A stretch of 64,000 nt of DNA from Cystobasidiopsis lactophilus (Eukaryota; Basidiomycota; Agaricostilbomycetes; Agaricostilbales; Chionosphaeraceae). The stretch's first letter is position 1. Each line of letters starts with the position of its first letter. The notes beneath the pieces are model-generated. The model did no database searches, was not told where the DNA came from, and saw nothing but the letters and a program-made list of their open reading frames with translations. Positions 31,378 to 42,030 of this stretch are shown piece by piece. A program made the position numbers and the translations under genes. The stretch is from the NCBI GenBank assembly GCA_001599975.1, contig BCIO01000008.1:157051-221050 (forward strand), given 5' to 3'.

Positions 31378-33183
31378 TCAAATGAGCTTCTTCCCTCTCG
31401 GTTGCCCTTCCTTCTTGAGCGCTCTATAAGCTGCCAACCCAAATACCGCCAACACGCCCGCGATCAAGGAATACAGCACGAAGTAGACCAGCGAGGTGGT
31501 CAAGCCGCCCGTGCTGCTTGATGCTTGAGCAGTGAGCGCTTCTGAAGTGCGGTGGAGCAAAGCGAAGATCTCGGCCGTGCGAGAGGACACGACGGAGAGG
31601 CTGCCCGACATCTTGGACTGTGCGAGGGTTCCCCTTTTAATCAATGCCTTGAAAGTTTGATATGGTAAGGGTATCCAACGCACCTGAGAAGTGTCCACGT
31701 GGTGCTGCAATGTCTGCAGGTTGCTCAGGATCTTGGCGATTTGCTGGGTGAGGTAGGTGTTGCTCTGGTCCTCCGCCTCGGCCGGCTTGGCTTGACCGGC
31801 GTTTGGGTCGGCGTTGAGCGGGGTGTTGGAGACGATGTGGGCGACGGCGTTGGATAAGGCGTCGACGCGGGTGGAGAGGGCGTCAACGGCTTGCATGATG
31901 CGGACTTGGGTGGCCATGATGTCTTTAGCGAACTCAATTTCCTGTGCGCCAAGGCTCTGTCATGAGACAAGGCTTCTCGCAGTGTCTAAGGTAAACGGGC
32001 CTCGACGCACCGAAAGTGAGCCAGCCGAGTCGGTGCCCTCCAAGTCGTTCAGCCTGGCGAAGGCGTCCTCCTGCATCCGCTGCGCATACTCGTCTTGGCC
32101 CGCGACGACCTCCCACGTCTCCAAAGCGTACACGTCCACCGCGTCGGGCACGGCGTTGGCGGAGGCGAGGGCGGTGAGGCCGATGTGGAAGCCGGTGGGC
32201 AGCTGGACGGACTGGATGTTGAAGCACGAGTGCTCAAACTTGCGGTCCCGGACGGAGAGCGTGGTGTGGGGGGAGAGGTCGAGGTAGGCGTTGATGGACG
32301 AGTTGAAGTGGGTGACCCGGAGCCAGATGAGGCCGTTTGGGTTGCGGAAGTCGGCCTGGCAATCCCCCACCGTCTTGGACAGGTAGGCGGCCTCTTTGCC
32401 GGGTGTGACGTTGGGCGACTCGACCCACCCGCCCGACCGGTCGTCCATCACGCCAGAGACGATGCCCATCCGGTCGGCCTCCTGCTTGGCGTAGGTGACG
32501 TCCACGGACCTCTTGTGGACGGGCAAAGAGGGGGACGAGTCGACGAGGACGCCCAGGCCCTCGAACTTTTCCGAGTTGCCGAAGAAGGACACGGCGGGGT
32601 CGAGCGGGTCGTTGGGCAAGGGCTGGACGGGCGGAGGGGGCTTCAGGTTGTTGCCTTTGGCTCCGACCGTGATGGCAGTCGGGTTTCGGTCCTGGTCCTC
32701 TGTGTGTTAAGACCTGGATTGCCCACTTGCACAGAGAGAGGGTGAACGCACCTTTGTGATCCATAGGCCCAAGCCGCGCCCGCCGACTTTGTGCTTGGCC
32801 TCTGCGTTGTCCGAGTGGATGCGAAAGGCGACGTCGACGACCCACTCCTTAGCCTGAAGCTTGTCGACCGAGAACAGGGCGCCAAACGCGAGCGGCGTGT
32901 CCGGCACCAAGCGGACAAAGTCCTGGTTGTTGGGCAGCCAGTGCGAGTGGCCGGAGAGCCTTTGGTGCTTTGGCTTTTAGACTTGATGCTTGTATAATAA
33001 GATGGCAACGCACTCGTAGCTGGTCGACTGCCGGCCTTTGAAGGACAAGTTGTCCACATATTTCAGCGGCGCTGTTTGTACACTCATGAGCTGGTGTTAT
33101 TGTGCGAGTGGCATCAACGCACGCAGGCTCTCTTGGGCCGCGACATGAGCAGCCAACAGCCACAACAGCGACGCGGGCAGCAT
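31378..33183 (-). CDS. L-type lectin cargo receptor (ERGIC-53/Emp47-like)
   Basis: A type I membrane lectin that moves glycoproteins between ER and Golgi. ATG 33183 opens a signal peptide (MLPASLLWLLAAHVAAQ). After a GTGCGT intron comes PPLKYVDNLSFKGRQSTSY, then LSGHSHWLPNNQDFVRLVPD. The leguminous-lectin fold follows: KVGGRGLGLWITK, FEGLGVLVDSS, ADFRNPNGLIWLRVTHFNSS and GFHIGLTALA. The stalk (31925-31690) is coiled-coil-like. A transmembrane segment (YFVLYSLIAGVLAVFGLAA) precedes a short cytosolic tail ending GKKLI at 31378. The last four residues KKLI are a textbook KKXX dilysine ER-retrieval signal. Introns are seen near 33100, 32990, 32740, 31990 and 31660. It is convergent with the secreted-protein gene, 187 bp from stop to stop. 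Confidence 0.9.
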
Positions 33184-33275
33184 TGGATGATCGCCGCGCT
33201 CGGCAAAGGACTGAAGGGGCGCAACCACGTCACTTCTTGTCGTCTCTTCCAGTGACAGCCACTTGTGATTCCAAA
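33184..33275. promoter_or_regulatory. 92-bp bidirectional promoter, lectin / J protein
   Basis: Only 92 bp separate the divergent start codons at 33183 (-) and 33276 (+). Both 5' leaders and the promoter elements must share or overlap this space, unless upstream non-coding exons exist. I see no clear TATA box. Confidence 0.5.
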
Positions 33276-34478
33276 ATGAGCGCCAGAGAACTGCCTGATT
33301 ACTACGTTGGTCTATTGCCATGCTACCCACAGCTACCAGAGAGCTGAGGTGGTCGTCGTCCAACAGGGCCTGCTGCACATTGACCCCAGCGCATCTCAAA
33401 AGGAGATTCGGGATGCCTACCGCCGTTCGTTGCCTGCATCTGCCCGCCATCAGCCTTCGTGCTGATTGCCCATCTGTCGTGTGTCGAACAGGAGAGTCGT
33501 TGAGGACGCACCCGGACCGAGTGGACCCCTCGCAGCGCAAGAAGGCGACCGAGAAGTTCCAGTCCGTGGCCGATGCCGTAGGTCTTGGTCACTCCTCGTA
33601 TCAAACGATCTAATTTTGATATCCTTTGGCTTCCTGACCTACAGTGTTCGTTTGAGGAGCCCTTCCGTTATGAATGACCAGCGATGTGGCTGACTTTCAT
33701 ATGTGTTTGTTAACCATGAACAGACTACGGTGCGTTGACTTCCACTGTCATCAGCCCAGGACATCAAGCTGATTTGTAGGACTGTCGCAAATGCACAGTC
33801 CTGCAAGACCCCGGCCGGCGGGCAACCTACGACGAGCAGCGCCGGGCCAAGCCCTCCTCCTTCACCGGCACCTCGTCCGCCTCGTCCGCCGACTACTTTG
33901 CCAACTTCTTCCGCTCGGCCGCTGGCGGCGGCGCTGGGGCCTACCCTGATTCTCCAGATGGTGCGTTCCGGGATCACCACCACCACTATCAGAAATGTCT
34001 TTCTTAGAAATGGATGTCGGGGCACAGAGGAACCGGCCCACCCAGATCCAGAAGCCACTTTCGGGGACGCGTTCGAGGACTTGTTAAGGCCAGAGGTCCA
34101 GCGCACCGTGCCGCTCTGGAAGTGGGTCGGCGCGGCCTCGGGCGCCGCTCTGGGCTTCATCGCCGGCAACCTGCCCGGCGCGGCCATTGGCGCGTATGGC
34201 GGCTCGAGGTTGGGCAGCATCAGGGACGCAAAAGGAAAAGCGTGCGTTTTTTGCCACCTTCCCTTATCACTTCCAAGAGTTCGGTGGTGATCCTATCGGT
34301 GGGACGGACTCGCACAGTGTTTACGAAGTCTTCCTTTCCATGGATGCTGGTCGTGAGTGCACGCTGTGTACCGTTAGACTTCCTTTCTGAGGTCTAGCCG
34401 CCCAATCGACCATTCACAGAGCGAGCCCAAATCCTGCAAATGTTGGCAACCAAGGTTCTAGGCCAGATGGCTGGGTGA
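33276..34478 (+). CDS. J-domain (DnaJ/Hsp40) co-chaperone with glycine-zipper tail
   Basis: Hsp70 co-chaperone. ATG 33276 gives MSARELPDYY; splicing continues to GLLHIDPSASQKEIRDAYRR and ESLRTHPDRVDPSQRKKATE with the essential HPD motif (near 33508). The J-domain then ends FQSVADAV-DYV-LQDPGRRATYDEQ. That join needs a six-base exon at 33724-33729. A Gly/Ser-rich linker is followed by FGDAFEDLLRPEVQRTVPLW and a small-residue segment (GAALGFIAGNLPGAAIGAYG) that resembles a glycine zipper able to insert into membranes. Then come SIRDAKGKAVYEVFLSMDA and, after a last intron, ERAQILQMLATKVLGQMAG with TGA at 34476. All joins keep frame. The cellular location is not evident. The short J-protein layout without a Cys-rich region makes it class C. 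Confidence 0.88.
33724..33729 (+). other. Six-nucleotide microexon of the J-domain gene
   Basis: The bases ACTACG sit between an AG acceptor at 33722-33723 and a GTGCGT donor at 33730. The previous exon ends ...GCCGTAG at 33581 and the next starts TCCTGCAAG at 33799. Only inclusion of the six bases restores V-D-Y-V-L-Q-D-P-G-R-R, the conserved last helix of J domains. Direct joining of the flanking exons breaks this helix. Confidence 0.65.
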
Positions 34479-34724
34479 ACAGCAGGCACAACGAACATCC
34501 CAGCGCACTGGATTCCCATGTCAAGAGCAAGAGGCGCACATCAAGAGCTGGGCTTAAGAGGGCTTTTCTTTCACCTGGGCCATAGTGCACTCGCTTCTTC
34601 CATACACACGACGACACACCTTTTTTGTAATTGTATAAGACCCTGTCCATTCCCAACTTTTGCCGTTTCGCCACCCTTGAAGTCGACTCGCCGGTTCGCA
34701 ATCTTTGCCCTCGCTCCGCCGACC

Positions 34725-37062
34725 ATGGAGTCCACTCCTCTGTTGAAAGCCCGCCCTTTGGACCGACCAAAAGACGTGACAGTGTATCCTCTGCTAAAAG
34801 AGATCCACGAAACCCTAATCGTGAGCTGCCGTCCCTCTGCAATTCGCCTATCAGTTTTGTTGATGTGATTTGGTGCCTCGCTCACAGGAAGAGATCAGTC
34901 CGTTGCTTCCCTCTCTCTAGAAGTCTAAGGAGTTCTCATGAAGGTGCCGTCTGACAGCCGTGCCGCTTTCAACAGAGCAGACCCGCTCGTCGCACATTGC
35001 CCTCTCCATCATCGTCCCGCTATCGAACCGCTGGGCGGCATTGAAGAACCCGTCGATCATCTTCTGCCTGCTCGTGAACCGGCTTCAGTTCATCCGCAAC
35101 CAGTCCTCCGCCTTGTCCCTGCACTCGGTCAATGCCACCCGGGCCGTCATTTGCGAGGCGATCGCCGTCAAGATTCTCGACCGGATGGCGGCGCACGACG
35201 ACTACTCCCTGTCTTCCCACGAGGAATCGCTTCTGGATCGGGCTACAGCTCTGGTGGAATGCTTCTCGGCCTTCTCTGGCGCTCCCAAGGGCGTGCTGTT
35301 CGATTTGCTGGGCACGGCCGAATTTAGACCAGGCATGACTTCCGCCATGGAGATCGCCATCGTCTCCGAGGCCAAGACGTTCATCCGCTCCCCGGCTTGC
35401 AACGAGATCGTAGAGAGCATCTGGAGGGGCAACATCACCTTTTCAGCCACTTCTTTCATAGACATCATTCCCGACAAATACAAGGAGCAACCCATCGCGC
35501 TTTATGGCTCCAAACCGACGCCGCTGCTCAACCACTATCGGCTTAAAGTACCAAGAATCAGGCAGGCGTTGGAGGCTATTCAGTGAGCTCAGTCTCTTCA
35601 CCAGGTTTGCGAGCGCCACTCACAAGGGTGGTGGCGACAACAGCTTTCTTATTCTGTTTGCGTCCTATTTTGTGGTCATGCAAGACTTTGTATCTACAAG
35701 GGTTGAAGTTGGCAACGGGTTGCTAAGGGGAGAATGGTGGTTTGTTATTTATGGCTTGGGTGGGTGTTAGGCACTTTGCCACCGTGTGTCGTCGGGCTCA
35801 TCGATGTGGCCAGGCTTCTGTTTGGACAAGTTTGCGAGCTTGTTAGAGCATGGATGGACTGGTGCGCTCCCTCGTTTCCTCAGCTTGTCCCAGAGCTCAA
35901 GGCCTACCAGTGTTTGCATCGAATATGTGGTCGACTCTGGATTGGGCCTTTTGTACAGGTATACCTTCACCAGTAGTATCTTTTGGCGACGGTAGTGACC
36001 ACGATAAGCAGTATTCATCGGGTATTTGGTCATGTTGGCAGGCCAGCAGCCGGTGGCGGCCCATCAGCTATTAGCCTGCGCGGCTGTCGTGCTGTTCCCG
36101 CGACTGGCCTTTGTGACACTATCTCAAAATGTACTCGTGCTATCACTGTGAGTCATTTCCGTATCTCGGACGAAACAGCAGCTCACAGGGAAAGCAGGCG
36201 GGCCATGTTGCTCGACTTCTTCTTCTTGATGCTGCTGGCTGTGTGGTGGTGCGTTGGCAATGTCCGTTCGATGGTTTCCTATGCTTATCAACTGGTAACT
36301 GAAGCTTCATGGGCTTCCTGTACTCCCTTTGGGTCCTCGGCAATGGCCGCTACTCGCTCTACAACGTGGCCATGTGGATGGTCTGGATCTGCTTCGGCTT
36401 GGACGCCACCGGAATCAACGAAAGCTATTCTTTCCACCCAGTATATGGTCCGCTGCTCTTCAATGTCTACGCCGCTCTGTCCTCCACTCTCTTGCTCACC
36501 GTCCTGGTCTCCATCTTGGCCTCCCGGTTCGCACAAATCAACCAAGACGCAGTCGAAGAGACTCTCTTTCGCAAATGCGTGCTGGTGTTTGAGGGCATCA
36601 AGAGTGATGCCATCTTCTACTTTCCGCCACCAATCAACATCTTGGCCGTGGCGCTCCTTATCCCTTTGAAGATGGTGGTATCACCACGCCAATTCCACAC
36701 CGTCACCGTGTTCTGTGCACGTGGGTGCCAACCAGACTGCTCGACTATGCCAAGCGTGCTGAATGGCTTCAGCAGGAATATTCAACTTGCCGGTGCTAAT
36801 CTTTATTGGCTTTGTGGAACGCATCAAGGGTACCAACCGACCTTATCGCACAATGTCCAAATTCGCCGTTCGTGGCGACATCGATACGGTCATGGAGTCG
36901 TTCCAAAATCATGGTGGGCTCAGCCATCGACCTTCGATGCAGCGACTCGCCTCCAACTCGTCTAGCATGCGCCTTCACCAGGAGGAGGTGCACTCAAATA
37001 CACTCATGCGCAAGTTGGAGCTAATAGAGGACATGCTCAATCAATTGAAATCCAAAGTCTAG
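34725..37062 (+). CDS. yvc1: Vacuolar TRP-type cation channel (YVC1-like)
   Basis: A calcium-permeable channel of the vacuolar membrane in fungi. ATG 34725 starts MESTPLLKARPLDRPKDVTV. The long N-terminal cytosolic region (34973-35583) includes RATALVECFSAFSGAPKGVL and PLLNHYRLKVPRIRQALE. Transmembrane exons follow: KFASLLEHGWTVFASNMW, obtained by splicing near 35862-35909; LACAAVVLFPRLAFVTL near 36080; and AMLLDFFFLMLLAVWWC near 36205. The pore-side exon has GFLYSLWVLGNGRYSLYNVA, then YSFHPVYGPLLFNVYAALS and FEGIKSDAIFYFPPPINIL. A 53-bp intron (36718-36770) joins VFCA to PGIFNLPVLIFIGFVER. The cytosolic tail ends in a helix (LMRKLELIEDMLNQLKSKV, TAG 37060). The order of segments and KSDAIF-type motifs match fungal YVC1. 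Exons between 35583 and 35830 are not certain. Its stop codon is 8 bp from that of the convergent dehydrogenase. Confidence 0.85.
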
Positions 37063-37070
37063 CTGGGCGT

Positions 37071-38588
37071 CTATGAGAATTTGGGCTCGAAAGCCATGCG
37101 GGCAGCCAGTTTGCCGGCGTGCATCTCTTCTATGTAGTGGCTGAGGTCCGATAGGGGTGCCACTCTGGTCATATTATGAGATGACGATCAGCCAAGCCAG
37201 GGGAGGTTTTGTTTTACTCACTGCACTTTCGGGTTCAAGCGGCCAGCTGCAATGTGCTCCAAGACCTCTTCCAGGTCACGCTTTGTCCCCCAGAAGGACA
37301 CCTGATGCCAATATTTAGCGTTGGCCATGTTCCGAGCCATATGCTTACCATGACAGTCAGTTCCTTGAAGACGCCAATATTAATGTTTAACGTGAGAGCG
37401 CCTGATTCAGAATGAGTACCTCCACTATCGCAAGGGGAAAGTCGGGCTTACGAGAGGCCATGCCCATGATGAGGACCTGTGGACATGAGTCAGTCATAAA
37501 GTGGCACGAGTGGAACTGCAGCGTTGTACGCACCTTAGAGTTCTTGGCAGCTATCTCTTGAGCTGCATCGAATGTTGACTGTGCACCCACGGCGTCCACC
37601 ACCAAGTCGAAGGGCGCGGTCGCCGCGATAACCTTGAGTTCGTCCATGGTTCCAGCTTCTGCCCCAAGAGACCGAGCAGCTTCCAGCGCACTCTCCCTGA
37701 GATCGGTCGCATACACTTTTGCTTCCTTCAAACAGGCAATCTCCACCTGCAGAGACTCCAAGTTGAGTCCTCGATTGAAAAAGGAAGAGGAGACTGGACC
37801 GACGGCATTCATCCCCAAGCCTCCCAAACCAATGATAGCAACGCGAGATCCCTTCTTAAGCTGGGCGCGAGTGCTGATGGCGTGCCAAGGAGTGATTACG
37901 GCGTCGGTAGCCACGGCCGCCACTTCCGGTGAAACCCCCGCCGGTCTGCACACAAAATTTCAGTCCGCTTCTCGACGCAACGCCATTCCTATAGAACACA
38001 TACACAGGGACTAATGCATTTTGGGGAACACAGAGATATTCGGCGAAGCCTCCATCGCGGCCCAGTCCGATCAGTTTTCGTGCGGTGGCGCACTGGTTCG
38101 TGAGGCCTTGCTGGCAAGCTGCACAAGCCAAGCAAGGGTTGATCCCCAGAATAGCGTATAGTTGACCTGGTCTCAGATTCAGCTGCGAATCCCCTCGTCG
38201 AGAAAGCGAGCTCAGAACTCACCGATTGTGGCAGTGGCGTTCGGGCCATTCTCGACTGCCACAGCAGCCGTCTCATGCCCCATGATATATTCGTCTACCC
38301 CAGCGCTCTAGTGAAACAAGTCAGTAAACAGCAGGGTCGGTGGAGTTCAAAGCCAACACTGGAAGATGTGCCGCCCAAGATATGCAGCTATAAGAATGAA
38401 GCGAGCAGGTCAAGATGTGTCAATGAGCGCTCGACAAGAGGACTCTTGCGCACATCACTGTGACAAAGTCCAGCGGCCTTCACTGCCAGCAAGACTTCGC
38501 CCTCGCCTGGAGTAGGAATCGGGCGATCTTCGAGTTTGAGCTCGCTGGCATTTGGATAGTGCACCATGCATTTCATCGTCTTCGACAT
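37071..38588 (-). CDS. Zinc-dependent alcohol dehydrogenase (MDR family)
   Basis: Oxidises an alcohol or reduces an aldehyde or ketone with NAD(P). ATG 38588 begins MSKTMKCMVHYPNASELKLE, then KAAGLCHSDV with the catalytic-zinc cysteine. Next comes IMGHETAAVAVENGP (GHE zinc ligand region near 38280), and CLACAACQQGLTNQC near 38120 with all four structural-zinc cysteines. The cofactor motif GLGGLGMNAVEIA is restored by removing an intron at about 37750-37815. Later segments are TDLRESALEAARSLGAEAG, PFDLVVDAVGAQSTFDAA, VLIMGMASRKPDFPLAI, VSFWGTKRDLEEVLEHIA and a last exon ending FEPKFS at TAG 37071. The length of about 350 residues fits. It is the first gene of the metabolic stretch and is divergent from the flavin monooxygenase across 743 bp, which suggests shared control. 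Confidence 0.9.
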
Positions 38589-39331
38589 GGTTGCGCGACT
38601 CGACAAACACCGACGGAGAGGTAAATGAGCCAGCAAATTGTCGGCCAATAACCTGTGGGGCTTGGAAACCCGAGCGGCAGGCAGCAGCAGTTGCCCGCAG
38701 AGGCAGTAGGCGGGCAAGGGCGGGCTACTCCACTTCGATGCAGATGCTCGTTCCTCGGCCACAACAAAGCAGGCCAGGATGCTGGCCACCATTTATCGAG
38801 CGCGACAGGCAGTCATAAGTGTTGCCGCCGCTGCAAACGGGCTGCAGCAAAGTTCGACGGCTTCGAGGTCATCTTTCAACAGCCACCTTGCGCCCGCGAG
38901 CAATGCGGTGAGAAAAAGCATCTTTGCACCCTGAGCGCAGTCATCTGAAGTATCAAGAGGCAGGACGCGAGCAGCCGTAGCCTAGATGCATTTCCCGTCG
39001 CGGCCGACCTCTCCAAAAAGGTGCCGACAGGCAGGACATCGTGAGTCGCCCTGCTCAGCCTACACGCTCTGCAAGCTAAAGGCTAAAACATCGACAGCTC
39101 GAAAAGGCCAAAAACATTTCGTTTTGACTACAACGATGAGCTGTTGCGACCCAAAGATGGTCGGTCCAATATCGTTCATGCTCACTCAAAGGAAGCGACT
39201 TCTTACCTTATTCGCCGACCAGCTGATACCCGTGTTGGCTGGGCCGGTGTACCACTGTCGCAGACTGCTGGCTATACAGGTGAGAGACCGCTCCTTGCCA
39301 CAAAAAGCGACCACTGAACTTGCCTGCAGGC
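38589..39331. promoter_or_regulatory. Divergent promoter region, ADH / flavin monooxygenase
   Basis: 743 bp between divergent starts of two oxidoreductase genes. No convincing coding frame is seen. A shared regulator of the Zn2Cys6 type could act here, but I did not find a clear CGG inverted repeat that I would assert as a site. Confidence 0.45.
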
Positions 39332-41679
39332 ATGAGTAAGCGTGCGAAGCTTCCTTGATCAAGTTTGCAGACTGAGCAAGCCACACATCAGTCAAGCGAG
39401 CAACCATCCCGAACAACGAGACCCTAGGCTTCAACCCGGATTATGCCAGTGTTGATGTTCAAAAGGTGGCGGAGAACTTCGTGGCGGCGTTCAATGCGGC
39501 AGTCGAGAAGGACAACGTGGACGCTGTTATTGACCTGCTTTGGGAAGACGGATGGTGGAAAGACTTGCATCTGGTGAGTGTTCATGGCGTCCTCCAACTC
39601 ACTCCCGCCCAAGGGCTAAAAATTTCAAACCCAAGCTTACTTGGGATCTGCGAGCCATTCGAGGGCGAGAAGAGGTCAAAAAGATGCTGGAAGCACGGCT
39701 GGCCAAGACCGGCATCCGCAATGTCCGCATTTTGTACGACCGGCCACCAGAACTGGAGGTCATGGGCGAAGACCTGTCATTCGTGACCATCCAAATCGCC
39801 TTTGAGCATGCCATCGGCACGGGTAGCGGTGCCATTCGACTTTCGCCCACCAGAGCGACAACCGGGTCGAAGAAGGAGTTGGCGGATGTCAAAAGCTGGC
39901 AAGCACTTCATTTTTCAACCACGATCGACACCGTCATGGGTCACGACCCTGAAACCGGAGAACGGATCAAGTACACTGGTGCCAAACTTATCGATCCGCT
40001 GGGCAAGGCTCGCACCTATCGACAGATTCGCGCAGACGAGGTGGAAGGCGCAGAGCCCACCGTCTTGATTGTCGGAGCTGGACATTGCGGCCTGATGCTG
40101 GCAGCTCGTCTTAAATTTCTTGGTATCAAGACTCTCATTGTGGAAAAAGACACGGCACCGGGCCAAAGTTGGGCTAAACGGTGACTTTCGGCCCCTCTAA
40201 CCCTGCTTCGAGCTCCCTGGTTGAAGTCTGATTGCAGATATGCCTCCCTCTCCCTGCACAACCCTACAGCATCCAATCATTTTCCAGGCCTTCACTACCC
40301 CGATTACTTTCCCGATTTCATTCGTGAGAATCGTCCTACTTCCAATTGCTTCGAAGCCATTGTCTGACCTCTCACTCCACAGCCGCCCAGCAGCTAGGCG
40401 CTTTTATGGACCACTATGCCAAGATTATGGATCTGAACGTCTGGAATCAGTCCCAAATCGATGGCGAAAACGCCGTATACGATGAGAAGACAGGAAAATG
40501 GACCGTCGCTGTGAACCGTGCAGACGGCTCTCAGAAGATTCTTCACCCTAAGTTTTTGATCGTGGCGGTCGGCATGGCCGGCACTCTCCCGGCCGTGCCC
40601 AACATACCCGGTTTACAGGACTTCGAAAAGAACGGCGGAACGGTCGTCCATTCCTCCCGTCACCGAACCACCCCCGACATGGCCGGTAAAAAGGCAGTCG
40701 TCGTTGGCGCTGCGACGTCTGCCCACGACCTTTGCTGGGAGCTTTACGACAACAAGTTGGACGTCACCATGATCCAGCGCGGATCTACCCATGTTATCTC
40801 AGTTGAGAAAGGTGTCCGCAAGTTCTATTCCAAGTTCGAAGACCTGGGCAAGCCTGGCCGGTGGACGCTGAACGCAGCCGACCGCATGAGTTGGATGGCC
40901 ACCCCTTACGCAGTTACATACGTACGTGGGAGCTGCCTGCTTTGACGTTCAACTTGGTCTAAGCTACAGTGTTTTCAGGAATTTGCGCCCCGGCTCTCCA
41001 AGATCGTCAAGGAGTTAGACAAAGACATCCAAGAGGGAATCGCTAAACATGGCTATCGGGCAAACGATGGCTTCCATGGCACAGGCTTTGTCGGGCTCGG
41101 CCACTTCAACTTTGGCGGCTTCTTCTTCGACACGGGCTTCTTGCAGGTCGTCGCTGATGGCCACATTCGCATCGAACACTCGGAGCTGGAGCGCCTTGAA
41201 CCCGGTTTTGCCATCCTCAAAGACGGCACGAGACTGCCAGCCGACCTCGTCGTTTACGCCAATGGATTTTTTGACGCCAAGCCCCCAATCGAATCGATCA
41301 TGGGGAAGAAGATGTCCGAAAAGTGCAACGGTAGGCTCTCAACCAAGCCCTTACCATCGCATGCTGATCTACCTCACTTGTTCAGAATGGATGGAGAAGG
41401 GCAACGCGTTCGTCATTGACCCAGAAGGAGAAATGCGGACATACTAGTCAGTCCGGTCTCCAGACTCACACGACTGTCACTCATTGCTGCTGCTTTCGTA
41501 GCCGAACCTTGCCCCAGAAGGGCCTGTACACGATTTTCCAGCAGTTTGGCTACTCAAGATTTGCCTCGTCGCGCCTGGCCTTGAACATCCTGGCACAAGA
41601 GCTCGGCATCGATACCACGCCATATGGGAGTAAACCAGAGACGCCACGAGTTGCTGTTGCTATGCAGCCTCGCCAATAG
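39332..41679 (+). CDS. Flavin-containing (Baeyer-Villiger-like) monooxygenase
   Basis: An FAD/NADPH oxygenase, soluble, about 620 residues. The likely start at 39332 is split by a short intron (GTAAGC donor at 39336), giving MTSHTSVKRATIPNNETLGF; this start is inferred. Residues 20-150 form an NTF2/SnoaL-like segment (VAENFVAAFNAAVEKDNVDA, WEDGWWKDL, then LSFVTIQIAFEHAIGTG). The FAD site is VLIVGAGHCGLMLAARLK near 40065. YASLSLHNPTASNHFPGLHY follows after an intron. The NADPH site is KKAVVVGAATSAHDLCWELY near 40695. Later motifs are GFVGLGHFNFGGFFFDTGF, ADLVVYANGFFDAKPP and the C-terminal GLYTIFQQFGYSRFASSRL, ending at TAG 41677. This two-part layout is common in fungal flavin monooxygenases. 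Whether it makes esters (Baeyer-Villiger) or oxidises N/S cannot be told. Its neighbours, ADH and SDRs, fit alcohol-to-ketone-to-ester chemistry. Confidence 0.87.
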
Positions 41680-42030
41680 TGGACAATGTAGACAGACTCG
41701 CTAGTAGATTGGGACCGGCGGAGGGAGTTTGCACCGGAACCTCGAAGACCCCATTTTTGACTTGGCCTTCCTAACCTCGATTGCTCGGATTTGAATGAAT
41801 CGTCGAGGAGCAAGTTCGGTTTCCTGGTCGGCTCAGCGACAGCCAGCTCACTTGCTGAGCCTTCCCCGTGGGCAGCCGTCTTGTGCCCCACCTCGGCCCT
41901 TGTCTTCTGGCCAGGCAATCTGTGACCTCCCGACTGCCAGAAGAGTTGCCATTGTCATTGACTGACCTTTCTGCCTGCCTCGAAAACCTTTTTGCCGCAC
42001 TTGCACTTCTGCGGACGGGACTCGGAGGCC
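41680..42030. other. Intergenic, FMO to SDR
   Basis: 351 bp, both neighbours on the plus strand. Nothing recognised; it probably holds the terminator of the monooxygenase and the promoter of the SDR. Confidence 0.5.

Noticed and set aside
32095-32745. 216-codon plus-strand frame
   Set aside because: Antisense shadow of the L-type lectin exon; its Val/Gly-rich composition mirrors the C-biased third positions of the real gene.
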